The notes: generated by a model not told the origin, from the sequence alone. Shown: positions 27,813-37,594, numbered from the stretch's first letter. The stretch is DNA of 60,884 nt from Deltaproteobacteria bacterium (GCA_024275145.1 JAJRZR010000025.1:1-60884), one strand, 5' to 3'. Numbers and translations are program-made.

Positions 27813-28544
27813 ATGTCCCTGGACACCCTTCCCTTTCAGTCGCATCTGGGTGAGCTAAGACGGCGGCTTATTACCTGCCTTGCAGCCTTTTGCATTGCCT
27901 TCATTGTCTGCTACGCCTTTTCCAGACCCCTTGTAGCGATACTGTTCTATCCGGTCAGGCAGGCCCTGCCCCCTGACAGCTCCCTTGTTTTCACTGCCCT
28001 GACTGAAGGGTTTATGACCTATATCAAGGTGGCCTTCTGGAGTGCCCTCATCGTATCAACCCCTGTGATACTGTATCAGATATGGGGATTTCTGGCGCCA
28101 GGCCTGTATGAAAACGAAAAGCGGATCCTGAAAAAGATTATTTTCTTGGGACTGGGTCTCTTCCTGGCTGGAGGGATATTCGGCTACTGGATCATAATGC
28201 CAGCGATACTCACCATAACCCTGGGATACGCAAACCAGGGCCTTGAGGCCCTGCCCAGGCTCCAGAATTATCTGCTGTTTGCCTTGAAGACCATATTTAT
28301 CTTCGGGTTGATCTTCGAAATACCCTTTCTCATGGCCATTGCTGGTCGAAGCGGTTTGATAGGGAAGGACTATTTCAAAAAAAATCGCAAGTTGAGTTAT
28401 CTGGCCCTGTATATTCTCGCGGTCGTGATAGTGCCCACGGATCTCTTTTCCCAGCTTTTGCTCTTTGGGCCGTTGGTTGCCATGTTTGAGATAGGTATAT
28501 GTTTGACCGATTGGTTCATAAGTGAAAAATCTAAGTCGGAATAA
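27813..28544 (+). CDS. tatC: Twin-arginine translocase subunit TatC
   Basis: Protein of 243 aa with six predicted membrane helices. Typical landmarks are FQSHLGELRRRL at the N-terminus, TEGFMTYIKVAFWSA, FLAPGLYENEKR and FGLIFEIPFL. It recognises the twin-arginine signal and exports folded proteins. Its start directly abuts the tatB stop. The 3' end overlaps the convergent peptidase gene by 14 nt. Confidence 0.95.
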   Translation: MSLDTLPFQSHLGELRRRLITCLAAFCIAFIVCYAFSRPLVAILFYPVRQALPPDSSLVFTALTEGFMTYIKVAFWSALIVSTPVILYQIWGFLAPGLYENEKRILKKIIFLGLGLFLAGGIFGYWIIMPAILTITLGYANQGLEALPRLQNYLLFALKTIFIFGLIFEIPFLMAIAGRSGLIGKDYFKKNRKLSYLALYILAVVIVPTDLFSQLLLFGPLVAMFEIGICLTDWFISEKSKSE

Positions 28545-29961
28545 GATCTACAGGGAAATCAACAGGCAAGCCTTTCATGAATGCATCGGGTGTCAGGGGC
28601 CCTTTGCAAAATTTTTCAAGGAAGTCCAGCAGATCGTACCTGTTTCCATTGCGCCACCAGTCCTTGAGGATGGTAAAGACCTTTTTATCAAGTACCCAGT
28701 TTTCACCCAGTTGCGCAACCAGATATTCCCACATGCACGATGCGCCCAGAAATGCCGTAAAGTAATCCATGGCATAAAAATCTGGCATGAGATCGAACAG
28801 GTACGTCTCTGGATCATACGAGAAACCTGTCTCCTGTTTCAGGATCCGGGCATACAGATCTTGCCCCCTTTGTATCCATCCCCTTGAAAAATTTTCAAAT
28901 TCTATAATAGACTTGGCAGCGTATCTCCTGGCAAGTATTAATAATTTTGCGCCATGTACCTGGGATATCATTTCAGCCATTGCGCGTTTGAGCCCAAGTA
29001 CCTCTGTAAGGAAATACCTGGACATGCACAGCCTCTGCAAAAGGAAGGCAAAGGATTCTGAAAGGGCAAGGGACTGGTAGAAGTCCTTGTATTTCGGCGC
29101 AAGTCCCTCATCGGTATAGATAAGGCTGAGCGCATGTCCAAGTTCATGGAACAGGGCTTCAAGGTCCAGCCACCCCAAGCCTGGCCCTATGATTATATGG
29201 ATATCCCTGGGGATCCTTATCGGCATACAGAATGATTGACTACCGGATGTCCTGGCTGCATGGATAGTTAGCCTGGAATTATTGAAAATTTCAATGCCTG
29301 AGCGCGAAAAATATTCCCTTATTGTCTCCTTGAGATCACTGCGCGGGAAATATTGATCCAGGTATCTCAGGCCCAACAGATATATTGCATCGAACCTGAT
29401 GGCCGCATCCAGGCTCAGACCAGTGGCGGCCTCAAGCCAGGGAGATATGAGCTTATGGTATCGATAGCTTGTAATATCAAGAAATTGCCTGGCAAGTCTT
29501 GCTACATCCTCGAGGGGTTTCCCCCTCTTTGCCTGGCAGTAAGTCGGATAGTCCCGGTAACCAAGGTCTTCTCCCACGGCAGCAAGCATCGCCTGCCAGG
29601 TGGCATGGCTGAACGGGGCAAGGAACCTGCAAAGGGACCTGATTTCCTTTGCAAGCAATCTCCTGGCCTCCTGCTCCGGTTGTTCCTGGCACCAGGTTAT
29701 TACCCTTGAAAAGGGGATGTCTTTTCCCATCACCTGTGCCTTGGCACCAGACATCCAGGTGGTGAACATGGCCTGGGCAGGTTCTACCCGCTGGCGTACA
29801 TAGAGGTCCATGGCCTGGTAAAGGGTTTCGCTGGGACATTGATTGTTGGAAAGTGCCTCTTTGATGGACGAAATCTCAGATAAGCTCAAGTGGGTTGGAG
29901 GACCGCCTTCCTGGTTGCAGTCTTGTCCGTCAAGCTGGAGCAAGAGGTCCCTTTTTCTCAT
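28531..29961 (-). CDS. M3-like zinc metallopeptidase (gluzincin)
   Basis: Protein of 476 aa. The zinc site FHELGHALS is at 271-279 (H272, E273, H276), and a Glu about 26 residues downstream (LALSESFAFLL, E302) can be the third ligand. This is the gluzincin pattern of M3 oligoendopeptidases, but the protein is shorter than typical M3 enzymes (about 560-680 aa). No signal peptide is seen, so cytoplasmic peptide turnover is likely. The exact subfamily is uncertain. Other peptidase genes lie nearby. Confidence 0.75.
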   Translation of the reverse strand: MRKRDLLLQLDGQDCNQEGGPPTHLSLSEISSIKEALSNNQCPSETLYQAMDLYVRQRVEPAQAMFTTWMSGAKAQVMGKDIPFSRVITWCQEQPEQEARRLLAKEIRSLCRFLAPFSHATWQAMLAAVGEDLGYRDYPTYCQAKRGKPLEDVARLARQFLDITSYRYHKLISPWLEAATGLSLDAAIRFDAIYLLGLRYLDQYFPRSDLKETIREYFSRSGIEIFNNSRLTIHAARTSGSQSFCMPIRIPRDIHIIIGPGLGWLDLEALFHELGHALSLIYTDEGLAPKYKDFYQSLALSESFAFLLQRLCMSRYFLTEVLGLKRAMAEMISQVHGAKLLILARRYAAKSIIEFENFSRGWIQRGQDLYARILKQETGFSYDPETYLFDLMPDFYAMDYFTAFLGASCMWEYLVAQLGENWVLDKKVFTILKDWWRNGNRYDLLDFLEKFCKGPLTPDAFMKGLPVDFPVDLIPT

Positions 29962-30186
29962 GGCAATGGTAAGATCAAGGATGTGACGTGTTATTGTGTC
30001 CAGAGTCCCGTCCTCCTCGTATGTTGTTGCTTACAGGGTACTGTCATCTACAGCGTTGCCGGGTGCAACGGGGTTAGAAGGACTGCATCCCTTGTATATA
30101 CCATGCTGGCGTTCTTTAGGGGCTTAAGCAGATACGAATAGATAGATTAACGTCAAGGCACCGGTGATTTGGCCTGCGCACAGCCC

Positions 30187-31092
30187 TTATGTTTGCCAGG
30201 TGGATACGTCGAGTATTGCCCGACTGATTCCATCTACCACCTTGGCAGCCCTTTCAAAGTCGATCGTATCCGGGAGATCGGATGGGCGGTGGTAGTGTGG
30301 ATTCCTGTAGAATGCAGTGTCTGTAACCATGACCGCCGGGTAACCCATTTTATAGAATGACCAGTGGTCGGAGAAATCTATCCCGATAACCAGCCACGGT
30401 GCATTCAGACTTTCTGCAGGCAGATCCGTGCCCCTGGAAAAACCATCCTTGATTCGATTGGTCCAGGATGTGGATCTCTTATTACCTACCAGGGCGATAA
30501 AGTTTCCTGTATCCGGATAGATACGATTCATAAAGAACAGGGGGAACCTTTGGCTGTTTGGCCTGTCAGAAAAATATCCTATCATCTCCAGGCATATCAT
30601 GCCCATTACGTTGGCAGATGACCTTTTGAGTTTTTGGGCATAGTGGTAGCTTCCCATGTTCCTGGTGCGGAAGGCCGGTGGTTCTTCAAGGGTAAATGTA
30701 ACAAGCCTCAGGCCCTCAGGGGGCGAATTGGCCAGGATACGGGCGACCTCCATGACCCCAGCTATGCCACTGGCATTGTCGTCGGCCCCGGGGGAGCCGG
30801 AAACCGTATCGTAATGCGCCCCTACTATCACAAGGGCCTTTTCCCTGGATATCCCGGTGCCATTTAGATGCCCTGGTGCGGCGATGACATTGCAATAGGT
30901 TGCGTTTTTATACCGAAATGGCTTAAATTCTACCTTGTAGCCCAGCTCGCTGAACCTATCTGCCAGTATCCGGGCCACCTTGTCCAGGGTTTCGGGGATG
31001 CTGCAAGGTCTTGGCCCTATCTTGTCTGCAAGGAGTTCTATCCAGTAACGTATCTGTGACGGGTCGGCCTTTGGAACACGGTGACTTGCCAT
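30187..31092 (-). CDS. M28-family zinc aminopeptidase
   Basis: Protein of 301 aa. AHYDTVSGSPGADDNASGIAG carries the His and bridging Asp zinc ligands, and FTLEEPPAFRTRNMGS carries the Glu pair region. ICLEMIGYFSD and, near the C-terminus, SDHWSFYKMGYPAVMVTDT follow. Family members cleave N-terminal amino acids or cyclise glutaminyl peptides. No clear signal peptide is present at the ATG used. The 225-nt gap upstream of it (29962-30186) shows no gene. Confidence 0.86.
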   Translation of the reverse strand: MASHRVPKADPSQIRYWIELLADKIGPRPCSIPETLDKVARILADRFSELGYKVEFKPFRYKNATYCNVIAAPGHLNGTGISREKALVIVGAHYDTVSGSPGADDNASGIAGVMEVARILANSPPEGLRLVTFTLEEPPAFRTRNMGSYHYAQKLKRSSANVMGMICLEMIGYFSDRPNSQRFPLFFMNRIYPDTGNFIALVGNKRSTSWTNRIKDGFSRGTDLPAESLNAPWLVIGIDFSDHWSFYKMGYPAVMVTDTAFYRNPHYHRPSDLPDTIDFERAAKVVDGISRAILDVSTWQT

Positions 31093-31455
31093 TTTTTCTA
31101 TTTCACCGATAGGTAATGAATAGTTGCGGGCATGATATCCTGGTCTGAAAATACATTATCCATGCGGATAATTTCTGCAGGAGGCATTCCCTGTTCGTCC
31201 CTGTTTTTTGGGGGATACATGTCTTGCTTTCCTCTTCGGCCATGAATCCAAACCTCTTCGGCTCGTATCTTTGACGCTGCAGCTCAGGCCATGACAACGG
31301 GGCCCAGGCCGCAGAAGGTTTACGTACAGACATTATTATATTTATCTTATTTGTCGATTATAGAACCTAAGCACCAGGAATGAAAAGGACAAGCAAGGAA
31401 TGATTTCCGGTGTACGGCCGCATGGAGGTTTTGGGGAAAAGGTAGATTTGCGGGT
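31093..31455. other. Gene-free gap between M28 peptidase and radC
   Basis: This 363-nt divergent gap holds no convincing coding frame. Its right end contains GGCCGCATGGAGGTTTT (about 31414-31430), which resembles the right part of repeat family 2. A short AT-rich stretch near 31330-31365 could hold promoters. Confidence 0.4.
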
Positions 31456-32184
31456 ATGAAAAAAAGGGATTGGCAAAAGAAGGTGGATGGTCACAGGCAG
31501 CGTCTCCGGGAAAGGTTTTTGGAATATGGGCTTTCCTCCTTTACCGATGATGAGATCCTGGAATTACTTCTAAGCCTTGGAACCCCAAGGCAGGATTGCA
31601 AGGAAAGGGCCAGGGCCGCCAGAAAACATTTTGGTTCCCTTGCCGCAGTTCTGGAGGCGCCCGATCAGGAATTGTTAAAGATAAAGGGCATAGGGCCCAA
31701 TAACATCTTTGCGCTGAAGTTTATCCATGAGGTTGCCAGGAAGTTTCTCCGTTGCAGGCTTGAGGGGAAGAATTACATCAAGGCCGCTTCAGACATGGCT
31801 GAATACCTTTGGCATTCTCTATCGTTCAAGGAAAGGGAGGTTTTTGTAGCGGCATTTCTCGATGCAGCCCACGGTATCATAAAAGTGGAAGAACTTTTTG
31901 AGGGTAGCCTTACCGCCAGTGTAGTATATCCACGGGAGGTTATAAGGAAGGCCCTGGATTACCAGGCCGCTGCCCTTGTTTTTGCTCACAACCATCCCTC
32001 AGGCAACCTCAAGCCATCCAGGGCGGACCATGCGGTGACTAGACGCCTGTTCCTTGGGGCAAGGCTCCTCGATATACAGGTACTCGACCATATTATCATA
32101 GGGGGGCCTGGAAGCTATTTGAGCTTTGCAGAGGAGGGGTGGATGGAGGAGATGGGACGCGAGATGGCAAATATACTCCGGTAG
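31456..32184 (+). CDS. radC: RadC-family JAB/MPN domain protein
   Basis: Protein of 242 aa. Helix-hairpin-helix segments lie in the N-terminal half (LLKIKGIGPNNIFALK). The JAMM metal-binding motif HNHPSGNLKPSRAD lies in the C-terminal half (about 178-191). The family was named for a supposed repair role that has not held up; a metal-dependent hydrolase activity is assumed. It starts with MKKRDW after a weak AAGG. The tadA gene follows 32 nt downstream, so they may be co-transcribed. Confidence 0.92.
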   Translation: MKKRDWQKKVDGHRQRLRERFLEYGLSSFTDDEILELLLSLGTPRQDCKERARAARKHFGSLAAVLEAPDQELLKIKGIGPNNIFALKFIHEVARKFLRCRLEGKNYIKAASDMAEYLWHSLSFKEREVFVAAFLDAAHGIIKVEELFEGSLTASVVYPREVIRKALDYQAAALVFAHNHPSGNLKPSRADHAVTRRLFLGARLLDIQVLDHIIIGGPGSYLSFAEEGWMEEMGREMANILR

Positions 32185-32216
32185 GCTGATGTGGTCCTGA
32201 AAAATTTTTCATCTAG

Positions 32217-32690
32217 ATGGCTTGTAACGATATCTATTACATGAATGTTGCCCTTGAGCAGGCAAGGCTTGCCAGGCTGAAGGGCGAGGTCCCGGTGGGT
32301 GCGGTATTGGTCTCTGGAACAGGGAAGATACTGAGCAGGGCCTATAACAGGCCCATTGGCCTGAACGATCCCACTGCACATGCAGAGATCCTTGCACTTA
32401 GGGATGGAGGGGCGCTTCTTGGAAACTACAGGCTGACCGATGCGACTTTGTATGTTACATTGGAGCCATGTGTAATGTGTGCCGGTGCCATGGTCCTTGC
32501 CCGGATAAAGAGACTTGTTTTTGCTGCCAGTGATCCTAAAGCCGGTGCATGTGGTAGCGTATTCAATATTCCAGATTGTAACCGACTTAATCACAGGGTG
32601 GCGGTCACCAAGGGAATACTGGCAGGGGAAAGCAGGGCGTTGCTTCAGGCATTTTTCAGGGAAAGACGGGGCAATCGTCCATTTGCCTGA
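32217..32690 (+). CDS. tadA: tRNA-specific adenosine deaminase TadA
   Basis: Protein of 157 aa. The zinc deaminase motifs are HAEILAL (catalytic Glu) at about 57-63 and PCVMCAGA at about 87-94. RIKRLVFAASDPKAGACGS and a Phe/Arg-rich end match TadA. It converts A34 to inosine in tRNA-Arg so that it can read several codons. It is followed closely by a tRNA-Ser gene on the same strand. Confidence 0.94.
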   Translation: MACNDIYYMNVALEQARLARLKGEVPVGAVLVSGTGKILSRAYNRPIGLNDPTAHAEILALRDGGALLGNYRLTDATLYVTLEPCVMCAGAMVLARIKRLVFAASDPKAGACGSVFNIPDCNRLNHRVAVTKGILAGESRALLQAFFRERRGNRPFA

Positions 32691-32767
32691 AGGGTAACCA
32701 ATCACAGGATTGTTGTTGAAAATTGCGGAAATCCTTGATTGGTATACCCATGGAGGTCATGGCCAGC

Positions 32768-32861
<94 letters not shown>

Positions 32862-32926
32862 ATTTTTGTTGCGAAGAAACAACCTGAATGCGTATATCGA
32901 GCGATACTCCCATATAAAGGTTTGTG

Positions 32927-32955
32927 TTGACTAATATGGTATTATAAGAGTATAC
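32927..32955 (+). promoter_or_regulatory. Possible promoter between the two tRNA-Ser genes
   Basis: TTGACT (32927-32932), a 17-nt spacer and GTATAC (32950-32955). It would drive the second tRNA-Ser and the SRP RNA with a leader of about 200 nt. The -10 box is weak. The rest of 32862-33161 shows nothing else. Confidence 0.3.
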
Positions 32956-33161
32956 AGTGACGCTGATTATGCGTATAGTAAATCGGTTTTTACCGTATCT
33001 GCATCCATGGCCAGCAGGTATTTATCTACCATTGAGTTATACGGAACGGCCGGGCCCAGCTTTGTATTCAGAGGCGTGATTGTATCAGGGCTATGGTCGG
33101 AGTAAAGGCCCTGGATGGATACATGCAGGAAAAGACGCCCTCCAAATGGGATTGATAAATA

Positions 33162-33254
<93 letters not shown>

Positions 33255-33280
33255 TAAAGAAATGTGTTAGCTCAGACCTT

Positions 33281-33384
33281 TGATAGCCGGGTCCTGCGCA
33301 ACGAAACCCTGCGAACCCCGCCAGGTCCGGAAGGAAGCAACGGTAGCAGGGCCCTTCGTGTGCCGCAGGGGTGCCTGGCTATCA
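33281..33384 (+). ncRNA. ffs: Signal recognition particle RNA (small bacterial type)
   Basis: A hairpin of about 104 nt is closed by TGATAGCC and GGCTATCA. The conserved apical domain has CAGGTCCGGAAGGAAGCA, including the GGAA tetraloop, and the facing GGTAGCAGGG. Seven T residues follow directly (33385-33391) and form the intrinsic terminator. It binds Ffh to target membrane proteins. It lies between tRNA-Ser and dnaX, a common bacterial position. Confidence 0.96.
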
Positions 33385-33498
33385 TTTTTTTGTTGGGGCT
33401 ATTCTTCTACGCCCGATAGGCATCCTCATGCATAGAGGTTGCATGATGGTTAAAGAATTCCACAAACCCCTAGATCCTGTCTTGCGCTTTTACCTATC

Positions 33499-35340
33499 AT
33501 GTCCTATCTAGTCTTGGCTCGAAAATGGCGTCCGCAGACCTTTGAAGAGGTAGTCGGCCAGAGCCACGTTACCTCTACCCTCAAGAATGCCTTGGAAGGG
33601 GACCGGTTGGCCCACGCCCTGATCTTCAGCGGGCCAAGGGGAATCGGTAAGACCTCTGTTGCCAGGATATTGGCAAAGGCTATGAATTGCGAGAAAGGAC
33701 CTGCCCCTGATCCATGTAATGCCTGTGGTATATGCAGGGAGATAACTATTGGTTCCTCAGTGGATGTCCAGGAGATAGATGGTGCATCTAATAGGGGAAT
33801 CGACGAAATCAGACAGCTCAGGGAGAATTGCAAATTTCGGCCTGTAAGGTGTCGATTCAAGGTCTACATAATCGATGAGGTACACATGTTGACCAAGGAG
33901 GCGTTCAATGCACTCTTGAAGACATTGGAGGAACCGCCCCCCCATGTGTTCTTCATCTTTGCCACCACGGAACCCGGCAGAATACCAGCTACCATTCAAT
34001 CCAGGTGCCAACATTATGAATTCAGAAGGCTGGGCACCTCGAGGCTTGCCAGTTACCTGGATTGGATAGTGCAAAAAGAGGGCATGAACGTCTCAAGGAA
34101 GGCAACACTGGTACTTGCCAAGGAGGCCGAGGGCAGCGTCAGGGATGCATTGAGCCTGCTGGATCAGATCGTTGCCTATGGGGCAAGCAGCCTTTCAGAG
34201 GTGTGTGAGGCCTTGGGTATCGTGGGTACGGATACCTTGGCAGACCTTTCTCTTGCGATATTGGAGGGCAATCTTAAACAGGCCCTGACCATCGTCAACG
34301 GTATCTATGGCCTTGGGGGAGATCTTCAGAAATTCACATCTGATCTTGTATATTTCTTTCGCAACCTGGTTATGTTGACTGGCCTTGGTGTGGATGGTTC
34401 ACTGGAGCTCCTGGATATGGACAGGGAGCAGGCAGAAACCTTGTATGACAGGTTCGCAGGATTTGGCCAACAGGGCCTTTTGCAGGTGCTGGAATGCCTG
34501 ATGAAGGGCCAGGAGGCGATTGCCAGGAGTTCCACTCCAAGGCTTTCCCTTGAAATACTCATCGTAAGGCTGTGCAACCTGAAGCAGATTGTGCCCCTGG
34601 AAGAATTGATCACCCGCCTTGACAAATTGATAGAGGCAGGTGCTGGGGGGGCGGATGTCACCGACAGGTTGGCCTTGTCCAATGGAAAGGAGACAGGGGG
34701 CAAGATCCCTGAAGAGATACGGGAAGAGCATGGGAACGAATATCCTGTGCCACCTGCTTCTGTTTCAGGACACGGATCGTATTCCCTTACGTCTGGCAAG
34801 GAGACGGCATGCCTTGATCAGGCTGGCCGTCCAGACAAAGGGGAGAGACCGGATTTTTCAGGGGATGATGCCCATAAGACAGGAATAGAGAACAGTACAC
34901 GTGGCCAGGCCTTGGGGGAAAACGCCCCTTCAATGGATGCAATGCCACTTACCCATAAGGACTGGAACAGGTTTCTGGAATTCATTCAAAGAAAAAGACC
35001 CTCGCTTGGTTCCTGCCTTTCCTGTTGTAATGTGGTGGAGATATACCCTGAGAAAGACACGGTACTCGTTGAATGTTCCGATAACATACACTACGACATG
35101 CTTTTGGACAGAGAGAACCGGGCCAGACTCAGCGCACTTGCCACGGAATGCCTGGGGAGGAAGCTGGCCATCATAGTGGATCGCTGTCGTAAGAAAAAAA
35201 GTAGAAATAGCCGTGTTGGCTCCCAAGGGATGAGCAATAAGGAGGCATTGCTACAGGCGCCGTTGGTTCAGGCGGCATTGGAGATTTTCCATGCAAAGAT
35301 ACGCAGCGTTGAGATGTTTTCCCGGAAGGGTAGCAATTAA
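33499..35340 (+). CDS. dnaX: DNA polymerase III subunit gamma/tau
   Basis: Protein of 613 aa, the clamp-loader ATPase. The N-terminal AAA+ module has SGPRGIGKTS (P-loop, about 44-53), a zinc module with four Cys (CEKGPAPDPCNACGIC, about 64-79), DEVHML (Walker B) and SRC (sensor 1). The linker from about 380 to 480 is variable, and a tau-like C-terminal domain follows. An A7 run at 35194-35200 covers codons 566-567. A -1 slip there would give AAG then TAG, making a product about 45 residues shorter. That position is far later than the classical gamma site. It precedes ybaB and recR in the usual order. Confidence 0.95.
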   Translation: MSYLVLARKWRPQTFEEVVGQSHVTSTLKNALEGDRLAHALIFSGPRGIGKTSVARILAKAMNCEKGPAPDPCNACGICREITIGSSVDVQEIDGASNRGIDEIRQLRENCKFRPVRCRFKVYIIDEVHMLTKEAFNALLKTLEEPPPHVFFIFATTEPGRIPATIQSRCQHYEFRRLGTSRLASYLDWIVQKEGMNVSRKATLVLAKEAEGSVRDALSLLDQIVAYGASSLSEVCEALGIVGTDTLADLSLAILEGNLKQALTIVNGIYGLGGDLQKFTSDLVYFFRNLVMLTGLGVDGSLELLDMDREQAETLYDRFAGFGQQGLLQVLECLMKGQEAIARSSTPRLSLEILIVRLCNLKQIVPLEELITRLDKLIEAGAGGADVTDRLALSNGKETGGKIPEEIREEHGNEYPVPPASVSGHGSYSLTSGKETACLDQAGRPDKGERPDFSGDDAHKTGIENSTRGQALGENAPSMDAMPLTHKDWNRFLEFIQRKRPSLGSCLSCCNVVEIYPEKDTVLVECSDNIHYDMLLDRENRARLSALATECLGRKLAIIVDRCRKKKSRNSRVGSQGMSNKEALLQAPLVQAALEIFHAKIRSVEMFSRKGSN

Positions 35341-35364
35341 CCTGAGCAGAAAGGAGATAATATA

Positions 35365-35679
35365 ATGCAGCCCAACATGAAAGAGATGATGCGTCAGGCC
35401 CAGCGCCTGCAAAATAAGATGATGAAGTTACAGGAGGATCTTGCAAATAGAACGGTTGAGGTCTCGGTTGGTGGTGGAATGGTAAAGGCCGTTGCCAACG
35501 GGAAACCGGAAATCGTTTCACTTACTATTGAAAAGGAGGTCGTGGATCCCGAGGATGTAGAGATGCTCCAGGATCTGGTTGTCGCTGCCGTGAATGAGGC
35601 ACTTGCAAGATCAAAAGAGATGGTGGATGGTGAAATGGCAAAGCTTACAGGTGGTCTCAAGATGCCAGGGATGTTTTAG
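35365..35679 (+). CDS. YbaB/EbfC nucleoid-associated protein
   Basis: Protein of 104 aa, normal for the family. It starts MQPNMKEMMRQAQRLQNKM and contains VEVSVGGGMVKAVANG and EMLQDLVVAAVNEAL, all typical. It binds DNA as a dimer and acts as a nucleoid organiser or regulator. A GAAAGGAG ribosome site lies upstream of the ATG. It lies between dnaX and recR, the most conserved context for this family. Confidence 0.94.
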   Translation: MQPNMKEMMRQAQRLQNKMMKLQEDLANRTVEVSVGGGMVKAVANGKPEIVSLTIEKEVVDPEDVEMLQDLVVAAVNEALARSKEMVDGEMAKLTGGLKMPGMF

Positions 35680-35686
35680 ACAGGTC

Positions 35687-36292
35687 ATGTCCTCTGCCTT
35701 TCCTCCAGCATTAACCAGGCTTATAAAGAATCTTGGTCGGCTTCCGGGCGTTGGTGAAAAGACCGCTACGCGCATGGCCTTGCAGATCCTGAGGTGGCCG
35801 GCCCCTCAGGCCAGAGAGCTTGCCGGGTCAATAGGTGAGCTCCATGAAAAGATAAGACTTTGTTCTAGGTGCTTTACCTTCTCCCAGGAGGATCCATGCC
35901 CCATATGCTCAGACAGCAGGAGGGATTCGTCCATAATATGCGTGGTTGAAGACCCTGGTGACCTGTTGGCAATAGAGAAGGCCGGTGCCTTTCGGGGGCG
36001 CTACCATGTTTTGCATGGCGTGCTTTCCCCAATGGATGGTATCGGGCCTGAACAACTGAGGATTTCCCCCTTGCTCGAAAGGATAGGAAGGGAAGGGGTG
36101 GAGGAGGTCGTCCTGGCCACTAGCAGTACCGTGGCCGGTGAGGCCACGGCCACCTATCTTTCGGATCTCCTCCAGGACCGGGGGGTCAGGACCTCGCGTA
36201 TTGCATGTGGTATCCCCATGGGCATGGATCTTAAGTATGCAGACAAGATGACACTGCAGAGGGCACTGGCCGCGAGGGTTTCATGTTCATAG
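35687..36292 (+). CDS. recR: Recombination mediator RecR
   Basis: Protein of 201 aa. A helix-hairpin-helix (LGRLPGVGEKTATRMALQIL) is followed by a four-Cys zinc finger (CSRCFTFSQEDPCPIC) and a Toprim domain (CVVEDPGDLLAIEKAGAFRG, then HVLHGVLSPMDGIGP). It works with RecF/RecO to load RecA at gaps. The start at 35687 lies 7 nt after ybaB and gives the normal length; the frame is open upstream within ybaB. It overlaps convergent hisD by 6 nt. Confidence 0.95.
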   Translation: MSSAFPPALTRLIKNLGRLPGVGEKTATRMALQILRWPAPQARELAGSIGELHEKIRLCSRCFTFSQEDPCPICSDSRRDSSIICVVEDPGDLLAIEKAGAFRGRYHVLHGVLSPMDGIGPEQLRISPLLERIGREGVEEVVLATSSTVAGEATATYLSDLLQDRGVRTSRIACGIPMGMDLKYADKMTLQRALAARVSCS

Positions 36293-37594
36293 GTTTTTTC
36301 CCCGGACCTTTACAGAAAGTGCGTGGGCCGAAAGCCCTTCGGTCTCTGCAAGCCGTATTATGTCATCTGCATCCCGCTTGAACGCCCCTTCGCTATAAGA
36401 GATCAGGCTTGAACGTTTCAGGAATGTCTCTACCCCCAGAGCGGATGCGAAACGTGCGGTCCCCATAGTTGGAAGTACATGGTTAGGACCGGCTATGTAG
36501 TCCCCTACAGGCTCCGGTGAGTAATGCCCCATGAATATTGCGCCAGCGTGGCGGATCATCGGCAGTAACCCCCAGGGATCTTCAACTAGCAGCTCGAGGT
36601 GTTCTGGGGCTATTGTATTGGCCAGTTCGGCTGCCGATATCAGGTTTTCTACTACGAACAATGCCCCATTGTCTTCAAGGGCCTTTTGGGCGGTTTCCCT
36701 CCTCTCCAGGCCGTTCAGTAGCCTTCCCAGTGCCTTCGAAACGGTTTCCGCAAGTTCAGCAGAGGTGCTGAGCAATACGACGGTTGCCATGGGGTCGTGT
36801 TCTGCCTGGGAGAGAAGATCAGCTGCCACATACTCTGCCGGTGCCGCTGTATCTGCTATCACGAGCACTTCACTGGGGCCTGCGACCATGTCTATACCAA
36901 CGGTTCCAGAGACTATCCTTTTGGCAGCCGTTACAAAGATGTTTCCTGGACCCACTATCACATCTACCGGTTTTATGGTCTTGGTCCCGTATGCCATTGC
37001 ACCTATGGCCCAGGCACTTCCTACCTTGTATATCTCCTTGATTCCTATCCTGGCCGCTGCAACCAGCAGGTATGGACTGACGGATTTGTCACCACACGGA
37101 GGGGTGGTAAGTATTATTCTCTTTACACCTGCAAGTACTGCTGGTATTCCGTTCATCAATACAGAAGAAACCAAGGGGGTCTTTCCACCCCTTCCACCAG
37201 GGACATAGAGCCCTGCTGCATCCACCGGTTTGACCATCTGGCCCAGGATGCTGCCGTCTTCCCTGGTCATTATCCAGGACTTAGGTACCTGTGCCTTGTG
37301 AAATTCCTTGATGTGTTCTACGGCTTTGTCAATGCTTCCGATGAATTCTTCTCCTACTTTGAGATAGGCATCTTCCATCTCCTGGGCCGTGACCCTTATG
37401 TTACTTGTATCAAAATCCGGGCAGTCAAACCGTCTTGTAAGATCCACGATGGCCCTGTCTCCCTCCTTGCGGACCCTTTCCAGTATCTCCATTACCGGTT
37501 CTTCATATTTCCTGGAGACGGTAAATTTGCGATCAAGAAGTTCATTGAAGCGCTTTTTTCCCTCTTTTGTATTTAGAAGTAGTGGTGTTAACAT
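36287..37594 (-). CDS. hisD: Histidinol dehydrogenase
   Basis: Protein of 435 aa, normal length. It carries out the last two steps of histidine synthesis (histidinol to histidine). Landmarks are the PVDAAGLYVPGGRGG segment, DMVAGPSEVLVIAD, LLSQAEHDP and TIAPEHLELL, which holds the catalytic Glu-His pair. The C-terminal SVKVRGKNL end is shorter than in enteric enzymes. It stands alone here rather than in a his operon, which is common outside enterics. Confidence 0.96.
   Translation of the reverse strand: MLTPLLLNTKEGKKRFNELLDRKFTVSRKYEEPVMEILERVRKEGDRAIVDLTRRFDCPDFDTSNIRVTAQEMEDAYLKVGEEFIGSIDKAVEHIKEFHKAQVPKSWIMTREDGSILGQMVKPVDAAGLYVPGGRGGKTPLVSSVLMNGIPAVLAGVKRIILTTPPCGDKSVSPYLLVAAARIGIKEIYKVGSAWAIGAMAYGTKTIKPVDVIVGPGNIFVTAAKRIVSGTVGIDMVAGPSEVLVIADTAAPAEYVAADLLSQAEHDPMATVVLLSTSAELAETVSKALGRLLNGLERRETAQKALEDNGALFVVENLISAAELANTIAPEHLELLVEDPWGLLPMIRHAGAIFMGHYSPEPVGDYIAGPNHVLPTMGTARFASALGVETFLKRSSLISYSEGAFKRDADDIIRLAETEGLSAHALSVKVRGKNL

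Noticed and set aside
31103-31333. Minus-strand frame of 76 codons upstream of the M28 gene
   Set aside because: No ribosome site or family resemblance; composition unlike the neighbouring genes.
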